From an uncultured Lachnospiraceae bacterium (GTDB lineage: Bacteria; Bacillota; Clostridia; Lachnospirales; Lachnospiraceae): a stretch of DNA of 31,993 nucleotides. The stretch is from NCBI GenBank assembly GCA_902803745.1, contig CADCRB010000233.1, positions 1 to 31,993 of the forward strand, given 5' to 3'. Both the position numbers and the translations under genes were made by a program. The notes below the pieces were generated by a model that saw only the letters and a list, made by a program, of their open reading frames with translations, had not been told where the DNA came from and ran no database searches. Shown here piece by piece: positions 13,510 to 21,711 of this stretch; the stretch's first letter is position 1; the number at the start of each line of letters is the position of its first letter.

Positions 13510-15597
13510 ATGGTTAGCTTTATTGTACCTGTATACCAGGCTGTAAGGACCCTGGATCAGTGTGTAGAAAGCATATTATCGCAGAGCAATACCGATTTTG
13601 AACTGATCCTGGTTGACGACGGATCAGAGGACGGCTCGGGAGTGCTCTGCGATTCTTATACAGACAGACGTATACGTGTGCTTCATGAAAAAAACGGCGG
13701 TGCTGCCGCTGCAAGGAATGCAGGGCTCAAAGCTGCGAACGGGGAATGGATTGCCTTTGTGGACAGCGATGATGTGATATCTCCGAGGTATCTTGCCGCA
13801 TTACTTAAATCAGCAGGTGATAAAAGAGCGGATATTGTCTCCTGTTCATATTCAAAATGCAGCAGGGATGATGTTTATGATATCAAAGCTTATTTTGAAG
13901 GTATAAGCAAGCCCCGTTCATCGGTCTGTGTATATGAGGGAGAAGAAGGAGTGAAAGCACTCCTTTATCAAAAGGGGTTCATAAGCGCCCCGTGGGGAAT
14001 GATATCAAAAAGAGAGCTTTGGAATGACCTTTCTTTTCCCGAGGGAACGGGAGCAGAGGATATGGGAACCATATATCGGTTGTTTCTTAATGCTTCACGT
14101 ATAGTGCGTTTTGATGAAATATTATACGGATATGTTCAGAGTGCATCAAATACTGTCTTTTCCACTTCGTCCAAAAGAAACCCTGATTATTTTTTGCACA
14201 GCAGGCAGATGCTGGTATATATCAAAAAGAATCATCCGGACTGTCTTAAAGCTGCTGCCAGCAGGCATTTGTCCACCTGTTTTCAGATTCTTTCTGAGAC
14301 GGATATGAATCCTGATACAGAAACGGAAAAGAGGCTTATCAGGAAGATATATTCAGATATAAAGTCCGTTCGACGCATCGTTCTTCGGGATAGCCGGGCA
14401 AGACTGAAAAACAGGATCGCTGCAGGGTGCAGTTACATAAGCATTTCCTATATACACAGAAAGCTGCATGCGAGATATCTGCGTGATATTCCTGTACAGG
14501 GCGGAAGACACGTGTGTATGGCAGAATATCAGGGTCGATGTGATGAGGAAGGCAAGGCAGTAGGACATGCTCCTAAGGTGCTTTCAGAATATTATGACCT
14601 GATATCGGAAGATAATAAGATCAGCATATTTGTTCCTAAACCCATATCAGACGAGATTTCTGATAATATCAGGGAAAGGAGCAGAATATGTATTTTGCCT
14701 CATAATATTGTGATGAAGGGGCACTCATCCCTAAGCGAAAAAATAACTAATAAACTCAGGATGTTTGGTAATATAAGGAGAATCCTGAAACGGAGCGATG
14801 CGGATGTAATATGGTTTTTTAATGTAGAGTTTTATTTTTTCCTGTACTTGGCACTTTTTGGGAACAGTCATAAAAAGATAGTTGTGACTTTGTTTTTTGA
14901 AGGATATCATACCGGAAGCCTTGCCGGGATCAAACAGAGGATTTTTGAAACCGGACAGAAGAAGGTATATAAGTGTATTTCGACAGGGGCTGCCTTCAGG
15001 TTCAGGAATATGCCGTCGGTGTTTGTTCCAGATTATATTTGCGATGATGTAACCTATGCACCGCTCAGAAAGAATAAAAAAGAACCCTATGCCGTTTGCC
15101 TTGGTACAATGGATAAAGGGAAACAGCTTGATGAGCTTGTGGATGCATTCTGCAGGATCTCATACAGGCTTGTGATCGCGGGAAGGTTTTACGACAAAGA
15201 ATGGTACAATGAATTAAAAGCAAAGGCGTCCTCCAATATCGAGATTAGGGACGAATATCCGGAAAATAATGAGTATCTGGATCTGCTATCCCGGGCAACT
15301 TATGCTGTGCTGCCTTATAATGAGGGAAGATATTCTTTTCAGACTTCAGGAGTAATGCAGGAGGCTGTATTTACCGACACTATAGTTCTGACGCATAAAG
15401 ACATACTTGGAGGGAACGGTATCCCGGGTATAGGTTATTCATCCTATGATGATATAGAAGACGAAATGCTGATATACGGAGCAAATGACAATTACGACAG
15501 AAACCGGGCCATACTTTCTGAATATGACCGTCTGAGACGCGATACCTACAGCAGGGAAAGCATAAAGAATAAAATAAAAAACAGCCTGTCGGGATGA
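13510..15597 (+). CDS. Two-domain glycosyltransferase (GT2-like plus GT4-like)
   Basis: 695 residues. The N-terminal 1-220 is a GT-A family 2 domain (SFIVPVYQAVRTLDQCVESIL, VDDGSEDG, metal-binding DSD at 85-87). From about residue 333 a second module looks like a GT-B retaining transferase, with the C-terminal half starting near YAVCLGTMDKGKQ and showing VIAGRFYD, RATYAVLPYNEG and a GVMQEA segment. No membrane segment is evident. It probably adds sugars to a surface or wall polysaccharide; donor and acceptor cannot be told. The ATG lies three bases after the rhaB stop with no strong ribosome site, so translation is probably coupled. Its product is not an obvious part of rhamnose breakdown. 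The stop codon lies in the loop of the opposing terminator at 15581-15609. Confidence 0.82.
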   Translation: MVSFIVPVYQAVRTLDQCVESILSQSNTDFELILVDDGSEDGSGVLCDSYTDRRIRVLHEKNGGAAAARNAGLKAANGEWIAFVDSDDVISPRYLAALLKSAGDKRADIVSCSYSKCSRDDVYDIKAYFEGISKPRSSVCVYEGEEGVKALLYQKGFISAPWGMISKRELWNDLSFPEGTGAEDMGTIYRLFLNASRIVRFDEILYGYVQSASNTVFSTSSKRNPDYFLHSRQMLVYIKKNHPDCLKAAASRHLSTCFQILSETDMNPDTETEKRLIRKIYSDIKSVRRIVLRDSRARLKNRIAAGCSYISISYIHRKLHARYLRDIPVQGGRHVCMAEYQGRCDEEGKAVGHAPKVLSEYYDLISEDNKISIFVPKPISDEISDNIRERSRICILPHNIVMKGHSSLSEKITNKLRMFGNIRRILKRSDADVIWFFNVEFYFFLYLALFGNSHKKIVVTLFFEGYHTGSLAGIKQRIFETGQKKVYKCISTGAAFRFRNMPSVFVPDYICDDVTYAPLRKNKKEPYAVCLGTMDKGKQLDELVDAFCRISYRLVIAGRFYDKEWYNELKAKASSNIEIRDEYPENNEYLDLLSRATYAVLPYNEGRYSFQTSGVMQEAVFTDTIVLTHKDILGGNGIPGIGYSSYDDIEDEMLIYGANDNYDRNRAILSEYDRLRRDTYSRESIKNKIKNSLSG

Positions 15598-15609
15598 CCG
15601 ACAGGCTGT
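15571..15609 (-). terminator. Rho-independent terminator of rpsF-ssb-rpsR, embedded in the glycosyltransferase 3' end
   Basis: ACAGCCTGTCGG (15581-15592) and CCGACAGGCTGT (15598-15609) form a perfect 12-bp stem with a 5-base loop. On the minus strand it is followed by TTTTTATTTT (15580-15571), a proper U-tract; on the plus strand no U-tract follows. It therefore terminates the ribosomal operon. The glycosyltransferase TGA lies in the loop. Confidence 0.92.
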
Positions 15610-15625
15610 GACTTACAGATCAGAA

Positions 15626-15889
15626 TTATTCTACTACATATGGAAGCAAAGCAAGGTGACGGGCACGTTTGATGGCTACTGTGATTTCTCTCTGGTGCCT
15701 TGCACAAGTACCGGTTACCCTTCTCGGAAGGATCTTACCTCTTTCTGAAATGAACTTGCTTAGCCTTACTATATCCTTGTAGTCGATGTCACAATCCTTA
15801 CCGCAGAATGCACATACTTTCTTTTTTCTACGCATTCCACCGGGTCTTCTGGGTCTGTCTGAATGATCATTGTTTCTTGTATATGGCAT
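15626..15889 (-). CDS. rpsR: 30S ribosomal protein S18, four-cysteine form
   Basis: Small-subunit protein that pairs with S6 on 16S rRNA. 87 residues: basic N-terminus, then the S18 core (VRLSKFISERGKILPRRVTGTCARHQREI). It has cysteines 26, 29, 33 and 62, a zinc-binding (C+) form. The start is ATG 15889 with GAGGAG just upstream on the minus strand; an in-frame GTG at 15904 lies within that ribosome site region and is unlikely. It is the last gene of rpsF-ssb-rpsR. Confidence 0.96.
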   Translation of the reverse strand: MPYTRNNDHSDRPRRPGGMRRKKKVCAFCGKDCDIDYKDIVRLSKFISERGKILPRRVTGTCARHQREITVAIKRARHLALLPYVVE

Positions 15890-15923
15890 TATCTCTCTCC
15901 TCACTCTGTACTAAATAAAAGCA

Positions 15924-16388
15924 TTAATTGAAAGGTAATTCGTCATCAATCTCGTCAGGAACGTTCATGAAACCGTCATCTGCAGGCTGGGGAGCAGGTG
16001 CGCTGCCTCCCTGAGTATTTGCTGGTGCCTGATAATCGGAAGGTGCATTGCCTTGAGCCTTCTTGCTCTCGCCAAATTCAATGTCCTCAATGACAACTTC
16101 GGTCGTATACACTGTCTGGCCCTCTTTGTTTTGATAGCTTCCCGTCTGTATACGTCCTACAACATCAAATTTCATGCCCTTTCTGGCATATTTTTCAACG
16201 AATTCTCCTGTCTTCCCGAAAGCGACGCAGCTGATAAAATCAGCTGTCTGAGCGTTTCCGTCCTGATTTCTTGATCTCCTGCGTTCAACAGCCAGGGTGA
16301 AACGAGAAATACACATCTGATTTTCACCTTGGGAATAACGTACGTCAGGATCTCTTGTAAGGCGCCCCGTTAACATAGCTTTATTCAT
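15924..16388 (-). CDS. ssb: Single-stranded DNA-binding protein
   Basis: Binds single-stranded DNA during replication and repair as a tetramer. 154 residues: an OB fold in 1-105 (MNKAMLTGRLTRDPDVRYSQ, FTLAVERR, ADFISCVAFGKTGEFVEKY, VVGRIQTGSYQNKEGQTVYTTEVV), a Gln/Ala/Gly-rich linker, and the acidic tip DDELPFN that recruits partner proteins. Encoded between rpsF and rpsR as usual in Firmicutes. The ribosome site (AGGGC) is weak, so translation may depend on the upstream rpsF message. Confidence 0.96.
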   Translation of the reverse strand: MNKAMLTGRLTRDPDVRYSQGENQMCISRFTLAVERRRSRNQDGNAQTADFISCVAFGKTGEFVEKYARKGMKFDVVGRIQTGSYQNKEGQTVYTTEVVIEDIEFGESKKAQGNAPSDYQAPANTQGGSAPAPQPADDGFMNVPDEIDDELPFN

Positions 16389-16409
16389 TTATTCTGCCCT
16401 ACACTTTCT

Positions 16410-16422
16410 GTGGCTTTGCCAC
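16410..16422 (-). promoter_or_regulatory. Small hairpin between rpsF and ssb
   Basis: GTGGC (16410-16414), TTT, GCCAC (16418-16422): a 5-bp stem with a three-base loop in the 40-base gap between the rpsF stop and the ssb start. No U-tract. It could affect relative expression; no known family was recognised. Confidence 0.3.
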
Positions 16423-16428
16423 TGGTTA

Positions 16429-16857
16429 CTATGCCTCTGTTGCAGCCTCTTCAGTGGACTCATCGGCAACAGGTGCCTCCGCAGGTGCTGAAGCCTTTTC
16501 TGCAGTGAAATCTCTTTCAGGCGATTCTGTCGAAGGCTCGCTCTTTTCTTCCTCGTGCTTCACCGAGAGTTCCTTCTCATCCGATACTATGAGATATCTG
16601 TATACATTTTCTACTATCCGGATACGATTTTCGATTTCGGCGATGGCCTCAGGGCCTGCCTGGAACTTGATGAAGACATAATAGCCTTCCTTGACTTTGT
16701 GCACCTCGTAAGCAAATCTTTTTCTGCCCCAATCATCTTCCGATGTTATAGTGCCTCCGAAACGCGTGATGAGTCCTCTCACCTTCTCGAGAACGGCGTT
16801 TTTTGCATCCGCCTCAAGCTGTCCGTTGACTGCAACGGCCAATTCATACTTGTTCAT
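16429..16857 (-). CDS. rpsF: 30S ribosomal protein S6 with acidic C-terminal tail
   Basis: Small-subunit protein, partner of S18. Residues 1-95 are the S6 domain (NKYELAVAVNGQLEADAKNAV, DWGRKRFAYEVHKVKEGYYVFIKF, VYRYLIVSDE). S6 is usually about 95-100 residues; this one has 142, with a low-complexity Glu/Ala/Ser/Pro tail from about 97. Start ATG 16857 is set by AAGGAGG (complement of 16864-16870); an upstream in-frame start at 16878 lies beyond that site. First gene of the operon, behind a promoter and a leader hairpin. Confidence 0.95.
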   Translation of the reverse strand: MNKYELAVAVNGQLEADAKNAVLEKVRGLITRFGGTITSEDDWGRKRFAYEVHKVKEGYYVFIKFQAGPEAIAEIENRIRIVENVYRYLIVSDEKELSVKHEEEKSEPSTESPERDFTAEKASAPAEAPVADESTEEAATEA

Positions 16858-16882
16858 TATTAACCTCCTTATGGTCATTTTG

Positions 16883-16902
16883 GCTCATTCTTAAAAATGA
16901 GC
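16883..16902 (-). promoter_or_regulatory. Leader hairpin of rpsF
   Basis: GCTCATT (16883-16889) and AATGAGC (16896-16902) form a perfect 7-bp stem in the leader, about 13 bases upstream of the rpsF ribosome site. S6-S18 autoregulatory leaders are known in several phyla. Their hallmark CCG loop was not seen here, so this assignment is only a possibility. Confidence 0.35.
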
Positions 16903-16925
16903 AAGGTGGATTGTCACGGATTACT

Positions 16926-16954
16926 AAGATATCACAAAAGGAGCAGATGTTCAA
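16926..16954 (-). promoter_or_regulatory. Promoter of rpsF-ssb-rpsR
   Basis: On the minus strand TTGAAC (16954-16949) and TATCTT (16931-16926) are 17 bases apart. Transcription would start near 16919, giving a leader of about 60 bases. Its -35 box lies seven bases from the -35 box of the divergent promoter at 16962. Confidence 0.6.
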
Positions 16955-16961
16955 GTGTCAG

Positions 16962-16990
16962 TTGAAGTTTTCTATTGAATCAAGTAATAT
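16962..16990 (+). promoter_or_regulatory. Promoter of the chbG-gdpP-rplI-dnaB-mecA group
   Basis: TTGAAG (16962-16967) and TAATAT (16985-16990) are separated by 17 bases, giving a start near 16997 and a leader of about 30 bases before ATG 17028. Moderately close to consensus. Confidence 0.5.
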
Positions 16991-17027
16991 ATTGTTACTG
17001 TTTTTGACATAACACTTGTAGTAAGAC

Positions 17028-17792
17028 ATGCTTAGGATAATCATAAACGCAGACGATCTTGGAAAATCAGTTGATGTAAACAATGCCATTGCCGAGTGCT
17101 TTGCAGAGCGTTTTATTACGAGCACTACCCTGATGGTAAACATGGATTGTGCAGATGATGCCGTTGTTATGGCTCAAAGGTACGGCTGGCACGAAAGGGT
17201 AGGGCTGCATTTGAACCTCACAAGCGGAGTCCCCCTGACAAAAGGAATAATGAGATGCAAGAGGTTTTGCAGAGAGGATGGAAGCTTTAATGCCTCTTTT
17301 GCGAAGAATCTGTATGCAAGAATGCACCTTTCGAAGAACGAGATACAGGCTGTCAGAGAGGAGGCTGAGGCCCAGATAAGGAAATATATTTCCTATGGGT
17401 TACCGGATAAGCATCTGGATTCGCATCATTATGTGCATACGGATGCTTCCATATGGAAGGCAGTAGAGCCTCTTATTACTTCCTATGGCATCAGATCAGT
17501 CAGATTGACAAGAAATCTGTATCGAAACATGTCCTTTGCGAAAGAGTTTTATAAGGTGAGATATAACCGTAAGCTCAAGGCTTTACCCATCAATACCACT
17601 GATTATTTCGGTTCATTTAAGGATTTTATGGAATGCAGAGAGCAAATCAAGGACGGCTCTCTGGTAGAGATAATGGTTCACCCACTGTATGACGATGAAG
17701 GACGGCTGGTTGATCGACTTGACAGGGATAAGCCTGTAGAGGAAGAAAAAGATTATCTTTCAAAGATAAAGCATATAAAGGAATTTTACTGA
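17028..17792 (+). CDS. ChbG/YdjC-family carbohydrate deacetylase
   Basis: 254-residue metal-dependent deacetylase of the YdjC/ChbG family, which removes acetyl groups from N-acetyl sugars such as chito-oligosaccharides. Visible metal residues are the NADDLG start (Asp9, Asp10), His61 in GLHLNL and the HLDSHHYVHTD segment (His133, 134, 137). The substrate is unknown. ATG 17028 has no strong ribosome site. The next gene begins 23 bases after the stop. Its neighbours are replication and signalling genes, so context does not reveal a pathway. Confidence 0.85.
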   Translation: MLRIIINADDLGKSVDVNNAIAECFAERFITSTTLMVNMDCADDAVVMAQRYGWHERVGLHLNLTSGVPLTKGIMRCKRFCREDGSFNASFAKNLYARMHLSKNEIQAVREEAEAQIRKYISYGLPDKHLDSHHYVHTDASIWKAVEPLITSYGIRSVRLTRNLYRNMSFAKEFYKVRYNRKLKALPINTTDYFGSFKDFMECREQIKDGSLVEIMVHPLYDDEGRLVDRLDRDKPVEEEKDYLSKIKHIKEFY

Positions 17793-17815
17793 TCCGGCAG
17801 GATCCTTAAGGAAAG

Positions 17816-19882
17816 ATGGAAAGAACAGACGAAAAGGGCGGGAAATTAAAGGGTACACTCAGGCTGTATGTGAGATGGCCATTGATATTTGCGGTGTTTA
17901 TCGCGTTATGTGCAGCAGGAATGTTCCTTATTGATAAAAGGGCGGGTCTGGCAGCAAGCATAGTCGCTATAATATGTGTTGCAGCTGCTTTGGCAATAAG
18001 GTTTTATAATCAAACCAAGATCACCAACGATATGATCTACTTTGCCATAAGTTTTGGGCAGGTGCAGAAGCAATTATTGAAGGGGCTTCCGCTCCCTTAT
18101 GCAATTCTGGATGAAAATGGGCGTTTTGTATGGTGTAATAATGAATTCCAGAAGCTCATAGTTAAAGACTCACCAGTTGGAAAATCCATTACTACATATG
18201 TACCCGAGCTGACGAAGGACAGACTTCCTTCGGATGGGGAGAACACAGGAATCGAATTCTCCCTGAGCGGGCGGGATTTCAGGGCCGACATCAGACGTAC
18301 TTCTCTGGATGAGATGGCGCGTTCTTCTTTGATCATAAATAATGGAAAAGGATTTACCGGATCAATAATTACTATGTTTCTTTTTGATGAGACGGAGGTC
18401 AACGCATTAAAGCGGAGAAACATGGAGCAGACTATAGTGACCGGATACATATTTATGGACAACTATGATGAGGCTATGGAAAATGTAGAAGAAGTCAGAA
18501 GATCTCTTCTTGTAGCGCTGATAGACAGAAAGATAAAAAAATATTTTTCTGATTTTGATGCGGTTGTCAAGAATATGGAAAGAGACAAGTACTTTATCAC
18601 CATGAAAAAGGTCTCTTTTGACAGACTTGTGGAAAACCGGTTTGATATTCTGGAAGATGTGAAAACAGTAAAGGTCGGAAATGAGATGTCCGTCACACTA
18701 TCCATGGGATTTGGACTGGATACTGGCTCGCTCGCAGAGGATACATCCTATGCAAGAAGCGCCATAGATCTTGCTTTGGGCAGGGGCGGAGATCAGGCCG
18801 TCGTAAAAACACTAAACAAGACTACATACTACGGCGGAAAGAGTATGCAGCTTGAAAAAAATACCCGTGTAAAGGCAAGAGTAAAGGCACAGGCATTAAG
18901 AGAGATAATAGAGCAGAAAGAGCGGGTGATCTGTATGGGACATCAGATCACGGATATAGATACCTTCGGAGCTGCGGTCGGAATATACAGAGTTACCAGG
19001 CAGCTTGATAAGAAGTGCCATATTGTTATTAATACGGTGACCCAGTCCATAAAACCTTTCATGGATGCTTATTCCAATGAAGCGGATTTTGATCCGGATA
19101 TGTTTGTGACCAGCGCAGAAGCGTTGCAGCTCGCTGACAGCGACAGTTCAGTTTTGGTGGTCGTTGATACAAATAAGCCATCCATAACTGAGTGCCCCGA
19201 GCTATTAAGACGTGTCAGGACTATAGTATTACTTGACCACCATCGTATAGGAACCGAGACTATAGATAACGCGACATTGTCATATATTGAACCCTTTGCC
19301 TCGAGCGCCTGTGAGATGGTTGCAGAGATACTGCAGTATATTTCCGACAATATACGTATAAAAGCGGTGGAAGCAGACAGCCTGTATGCAGGAATTATGA
19401 TCGATACGAATAACTTTATGACCAAAGCCGGGGTAAGGACCTTTGAGGCAGCGGCCTTTTTGAGAAGAAGTGGAGCGGACATTACCCGAGTAAGGAAACT
19501 CTTTAGGAATGATATGGATTCATTCAAGGCAAGGGCTGAGATAGTCAGAGCAGCAGAGCTTTTTCATGATAAATATGCAATATCGGCTTGCAATGGTAAC
19601 GGTCTTTCAAGTCCTACTGTTGTAGGCTCCCAGGCAGCAAATGAGCTGCTAAATATCAATTCCGTAAAGGCTTCTTTTGTTCTTACGGAATATCAGAACC
19701 GTATCTTTGTCTCGGCCAGATCGATCGATGAGATAAATGTTCAGATCATTATGGAACGTCTGGGAGGGGGTGGCCATATGAATATCGCGGGAGCCCAGCT
19801 TACAGATATGAATACAGATACGGCGAAGCAGAAGCTGAAAAATGTGATAGACGAAATGGAAAAGGAAGGAGAGATCATATAA
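17816..19882 (+). CDS. gdpP: Membrane c-di-AMP phosphodiesterase GdpP
   Basis: Hydrolyses cyclic di-AMP, which controls wall and potassium homeostasis. 688 residues: two membrane helices (about 21-39 and 43-62), a degenerate PAS domain (about 85-195), a degenerate GGDEF domain (about 205-335) and DHH-DHHA1 catalytic domains. Metal ligands are seen in GHQITDID (His376, Asp380, Asp382), VVVDTNK (Asp451), LLDHH (474-476) and MIDTNNF; the DHHA1 motif GGGGHMNIAGAQL is near the end. The GGDEF signature itself is missing, as usual in GdpP. Its stop overlaps the rplI start (TAATG); gdpP-rplI-dnaB is a common Firmicutes order. Confidence 0.95.
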   Translation: MERTDEKGGKLKGTLRLYVRWPLIFAVFIALCAAGMFLIDKRAGLAASIVAIICVAAALAIRFYNQTKITNDMIYFAISFGQVQKQLLKGLPLPYAILDENGRFVWCNNEFQKLIVKDSPVGKSITTYVPELTKDRLPSDGENTGIEFSLSGRDFRADIRRTSLDEMARSSLIINNGKGFTGSIITMFLFDETEVNALKRRNMEQTIVTGYIFMDNYDEAMENVEEVRRSLLVALIDRKIKKYFSDFDAVVKNMERDKYFITMKKVSFDRLVENRFDILEDVKTVKVGNEMSVTLSMGFGLDTGSLAEDTSYARSAIDLALGRGGDQAVVKTLNKTTYYGGKSMQLEKNTRVKARVKAQALREIIEQKERVICMGHQITDIDTFGAAVGIYRVTRQLDKKCHIVINTVTQSIKPFMDAYSNEADFDPDMFVTSAEALQLADSDSSVLVVVDTNKPSITECPELLRRVRTIVLLDHHRIGTETIDNATLSYIEPFASSACEMVAEILQYISDNIRIKAVEADSLYAGIMIDTNNFMTKAGVRTFEAAAFLRRSGADITRVRKLFRNDMDSFKARAEIVRAAELFHDKYAISACNGNGLSSPTVVGSQAANELLNINSVKASFVLTEYQNRIFVSARSIDEINVQIIMERLGGGGHMNIAGAQLTDMNTDTAKQKLKNVIDEMEKEGEII

Positions 19883-20331
19883 TGAAGGTTATTTTGCTGG
19901 AGGATGTAAAGTCTCTCGGGAAAAAAGATGACATAGTGGAAGTAAAGGAAGGGTATGCAAGGAACTTTCTGTTTACGAAAAATCTCGGAGTTCCGGCCGA
20001 TTCGAAGAATCTAAACGATGTAAAGCTTAGAAAAGCAAGGGACGAGAAGATAGCTGCCGAAAAGCTGGCAGACGCAAAAGAACTTGCGGAAAAGCTGGAG
20101 AAAAACAGCCTGACATGCAAAGTAAAGGCGGGAAAAGACGGAAAGGTGTTCGGCTCTGTGTCTTCAAAGGAGATAGTTGCGGAGATGAAGAAGCAGAACG
20201 GTATTGATATAGATAAAAAGAAACTGGTGCTGGATGAGCCGATAAAAAAACTGGGAACTTACAAGATAAACGTCAAGCTCCATCCGGAAGTGACGGCTTA
20301 TCTAAATGTAGAAGTGGTCTCTGAAGAGTGA
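19882..20331 (+). CDS. rplI: 50S ribosomal protein L9
   Basis: Large-subunit protein bridging the L1 stalk region. 149 residues with the N-terminal globule and its signature (MKVILLEDVKSLGKKDDIVEVKEGYARNFL), a long connecting helix rich in Lys/Glu/Ala, and a C-terminal domain. Normal length. It starts on the last base of the gdpP stop and ends four bases before dnaB. Confidence 0.97.
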   Translation: MKVILLEDVKSLGKKDDIVEVKEGYARNFLFTKNLGVPADSKNLNDVKLRKARDEKIAAEKLADAKELAEKLEKNSLTCKVKAGKDGKVFGSVSSKEIVAEMKKQNGIDIDKKKLVLDEPIKKLGTYKINVKLHPEVTAYLNVEVVSEE

Positions 20332-20335
20332 AACG

Positions 20336-21691
20336 ATGCCTCCAGAAGAAAAGACTATAAAAAGGATCCCTCCGCATTCATCTGAAGCGGAACGGTCTGT
20401 TATAGGAGCCATGATCCTTGACGATACGCGCGAGGCTGTTTTTGCTGCAACCGAGATCCTTAACAGAAGTGACTTTTATGAGGAAAGATACGGACTCTTA
20501 TTTGAGGCCATAGTAGAGCTTTTTGATGAAAAGAAGCCTGCTGACTCAGTTGTGATACAGGAGAAACTTAGGGAGAAAGGAGCCCCTTCAGATATCACCA
20601 ATCCTGCATTTCTGGCAGATATAGTAGACTCTGTACCTACATCAGCAAATGTAAGACATTATGCTGAGATCGTAAGGGAGAAATCCATACTAAGGTCTGT
20701 CATAAGAGTTAATGCCGATATCGAAAATGATTGCTACAGAGGAGAACGCGAGACAGCGGATATTCTTCAGGATACGGAAAAGAGGATATTTGATCTCGTT
20801 CAGAATCAGGGTCGTACGGATATTACTCCGATAAAGAACATTGTCATAAGTGCGTTGCAGCGGATACAGGAAGTTGCCAAGGCAGACCAGAAGATAACCG
20901 GCATAGCCTCAGGGTTTGATGATCTGGATCTTCTTACGGCAGGTTTCCAAAAGTCAGATCTTATTCTTATAGCTGCAAGACCGTCCATGGGAAAGACCGC
21001 TCTAGTCTTAAATATTGCTCAGCACGCCTGTTTTAAGGAGAACTGCAAGTGCCTTTTTTTCTCATTGGAGATGTCGAAGGAACAGCTGGTAAACAGGCTT
21101 TTGGCCATGGAATCAAGAGTTGATTCACAGAATATCAGGATTGGCCATTTAAATGATGATGAGTGGCGTGGTATCATAGAAAGCGCCGGAGTCATAGGGA
21201 TGTCCAATCTCGCAATTGATGATACCGCGGCCATTTCGGTTGCAGAGATGCGGAGTAAATGCAGAAGGTATAAGCTAGAGCATGGTCTGGATATGGTGAT
21301 TATCGATTATCTTCAGCTTATGAGCGGATCGGCATCAGGAAAGAGAGAGGTGTCAAGACAACAGGAGATATCGGATATCTCGAGAGGTCTGAAGGCGCTT
21401 GCCAGGGAGTTGCAATGCCCGGTCATTGCACTTTCGCAGTTGTCCAGAGCAGTAGAGCAAAGGCCCGATCACAGACCGATGCTGTCCGATCTTCGCGAAT
21501 CCGGGGCTATCGAACAGGACGCGGATGTGGTAATGTTTATATACAGGGAAGACTATTACGACAAAGAGACAGAACGTAAGGGTGTAGCAGATATTATACT
21601 GGCTAAGCAGAGGAACGGATCCATTGGAACAGTTAGTCTTGCCTGGATATCGGCATTGACAAAGTTTGAAAACCTGGTGCGAGAGCAGTAA
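20336..21691 (+). CDS. dnaB: Replicative DNA helicase DnaB
   Basis: Hexameric helicase that unwinds DNA at the replication fork. 451 residues: N-terminal domain in about 1-115 (PPHSSEAERSVIGAMILDD), linker, and RecA-like ATPase domain with Walker A ARPSMGKT (214-221), the CLFFSLEMSKEQLV segment, Walker B MVIIDYLQLM and SDLRESGAIEQDADVVMFIYR. Normal length, no intein. GAAGAG lies upstream of ATG 20336. Confidence 0.97.
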   Translation: MPPEEKTIKRIPPHSSEAERSVIGAMILDDTREAVFAATEILNRSDFYEERYGLLFEAIVELFDEKKPADSVVIQEKLREKGAPSDITNPAFLADIVDSVPTSANVRHYAEIVREKSILRSVIRVNADIENDCYRGERETADILQDTEKRIFDLVQNQGRTDITPIKNIVISALQRIQEVAKADQKITGIASGFDDLDLLTAGFQKSDLILIAARPSMGKTALVLNIAQHACFKENCKCLFFSLEMSKEQLVNRLLAMESRVDSQNIRIGHLNDDEWRGIIESAGVIGMSNLAIDDTAAISVAEMRSKCRRYKLEHGLDMVIIDYLQLMSGSASGKREVSRQQEISDISRGLKALARELQCPVIALSQLSRAVEQRPDHRPMLSDLRESGAIEQDADVVMFIYREDYYDKETERKGVADIILAKQRNGSIGTVSLAWISALTKFENLVREQ

Positions 21692-21711
21692 AAGCCGCAG
21701 GGAGAAAGTCC

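Noticed and set aside
15581..15609. The hairpin as terminator of the + strand rhamnose operon
   Set aside because: The U-tract exists only on the minus strand; + strand bases after the stem are GACTTACAG.
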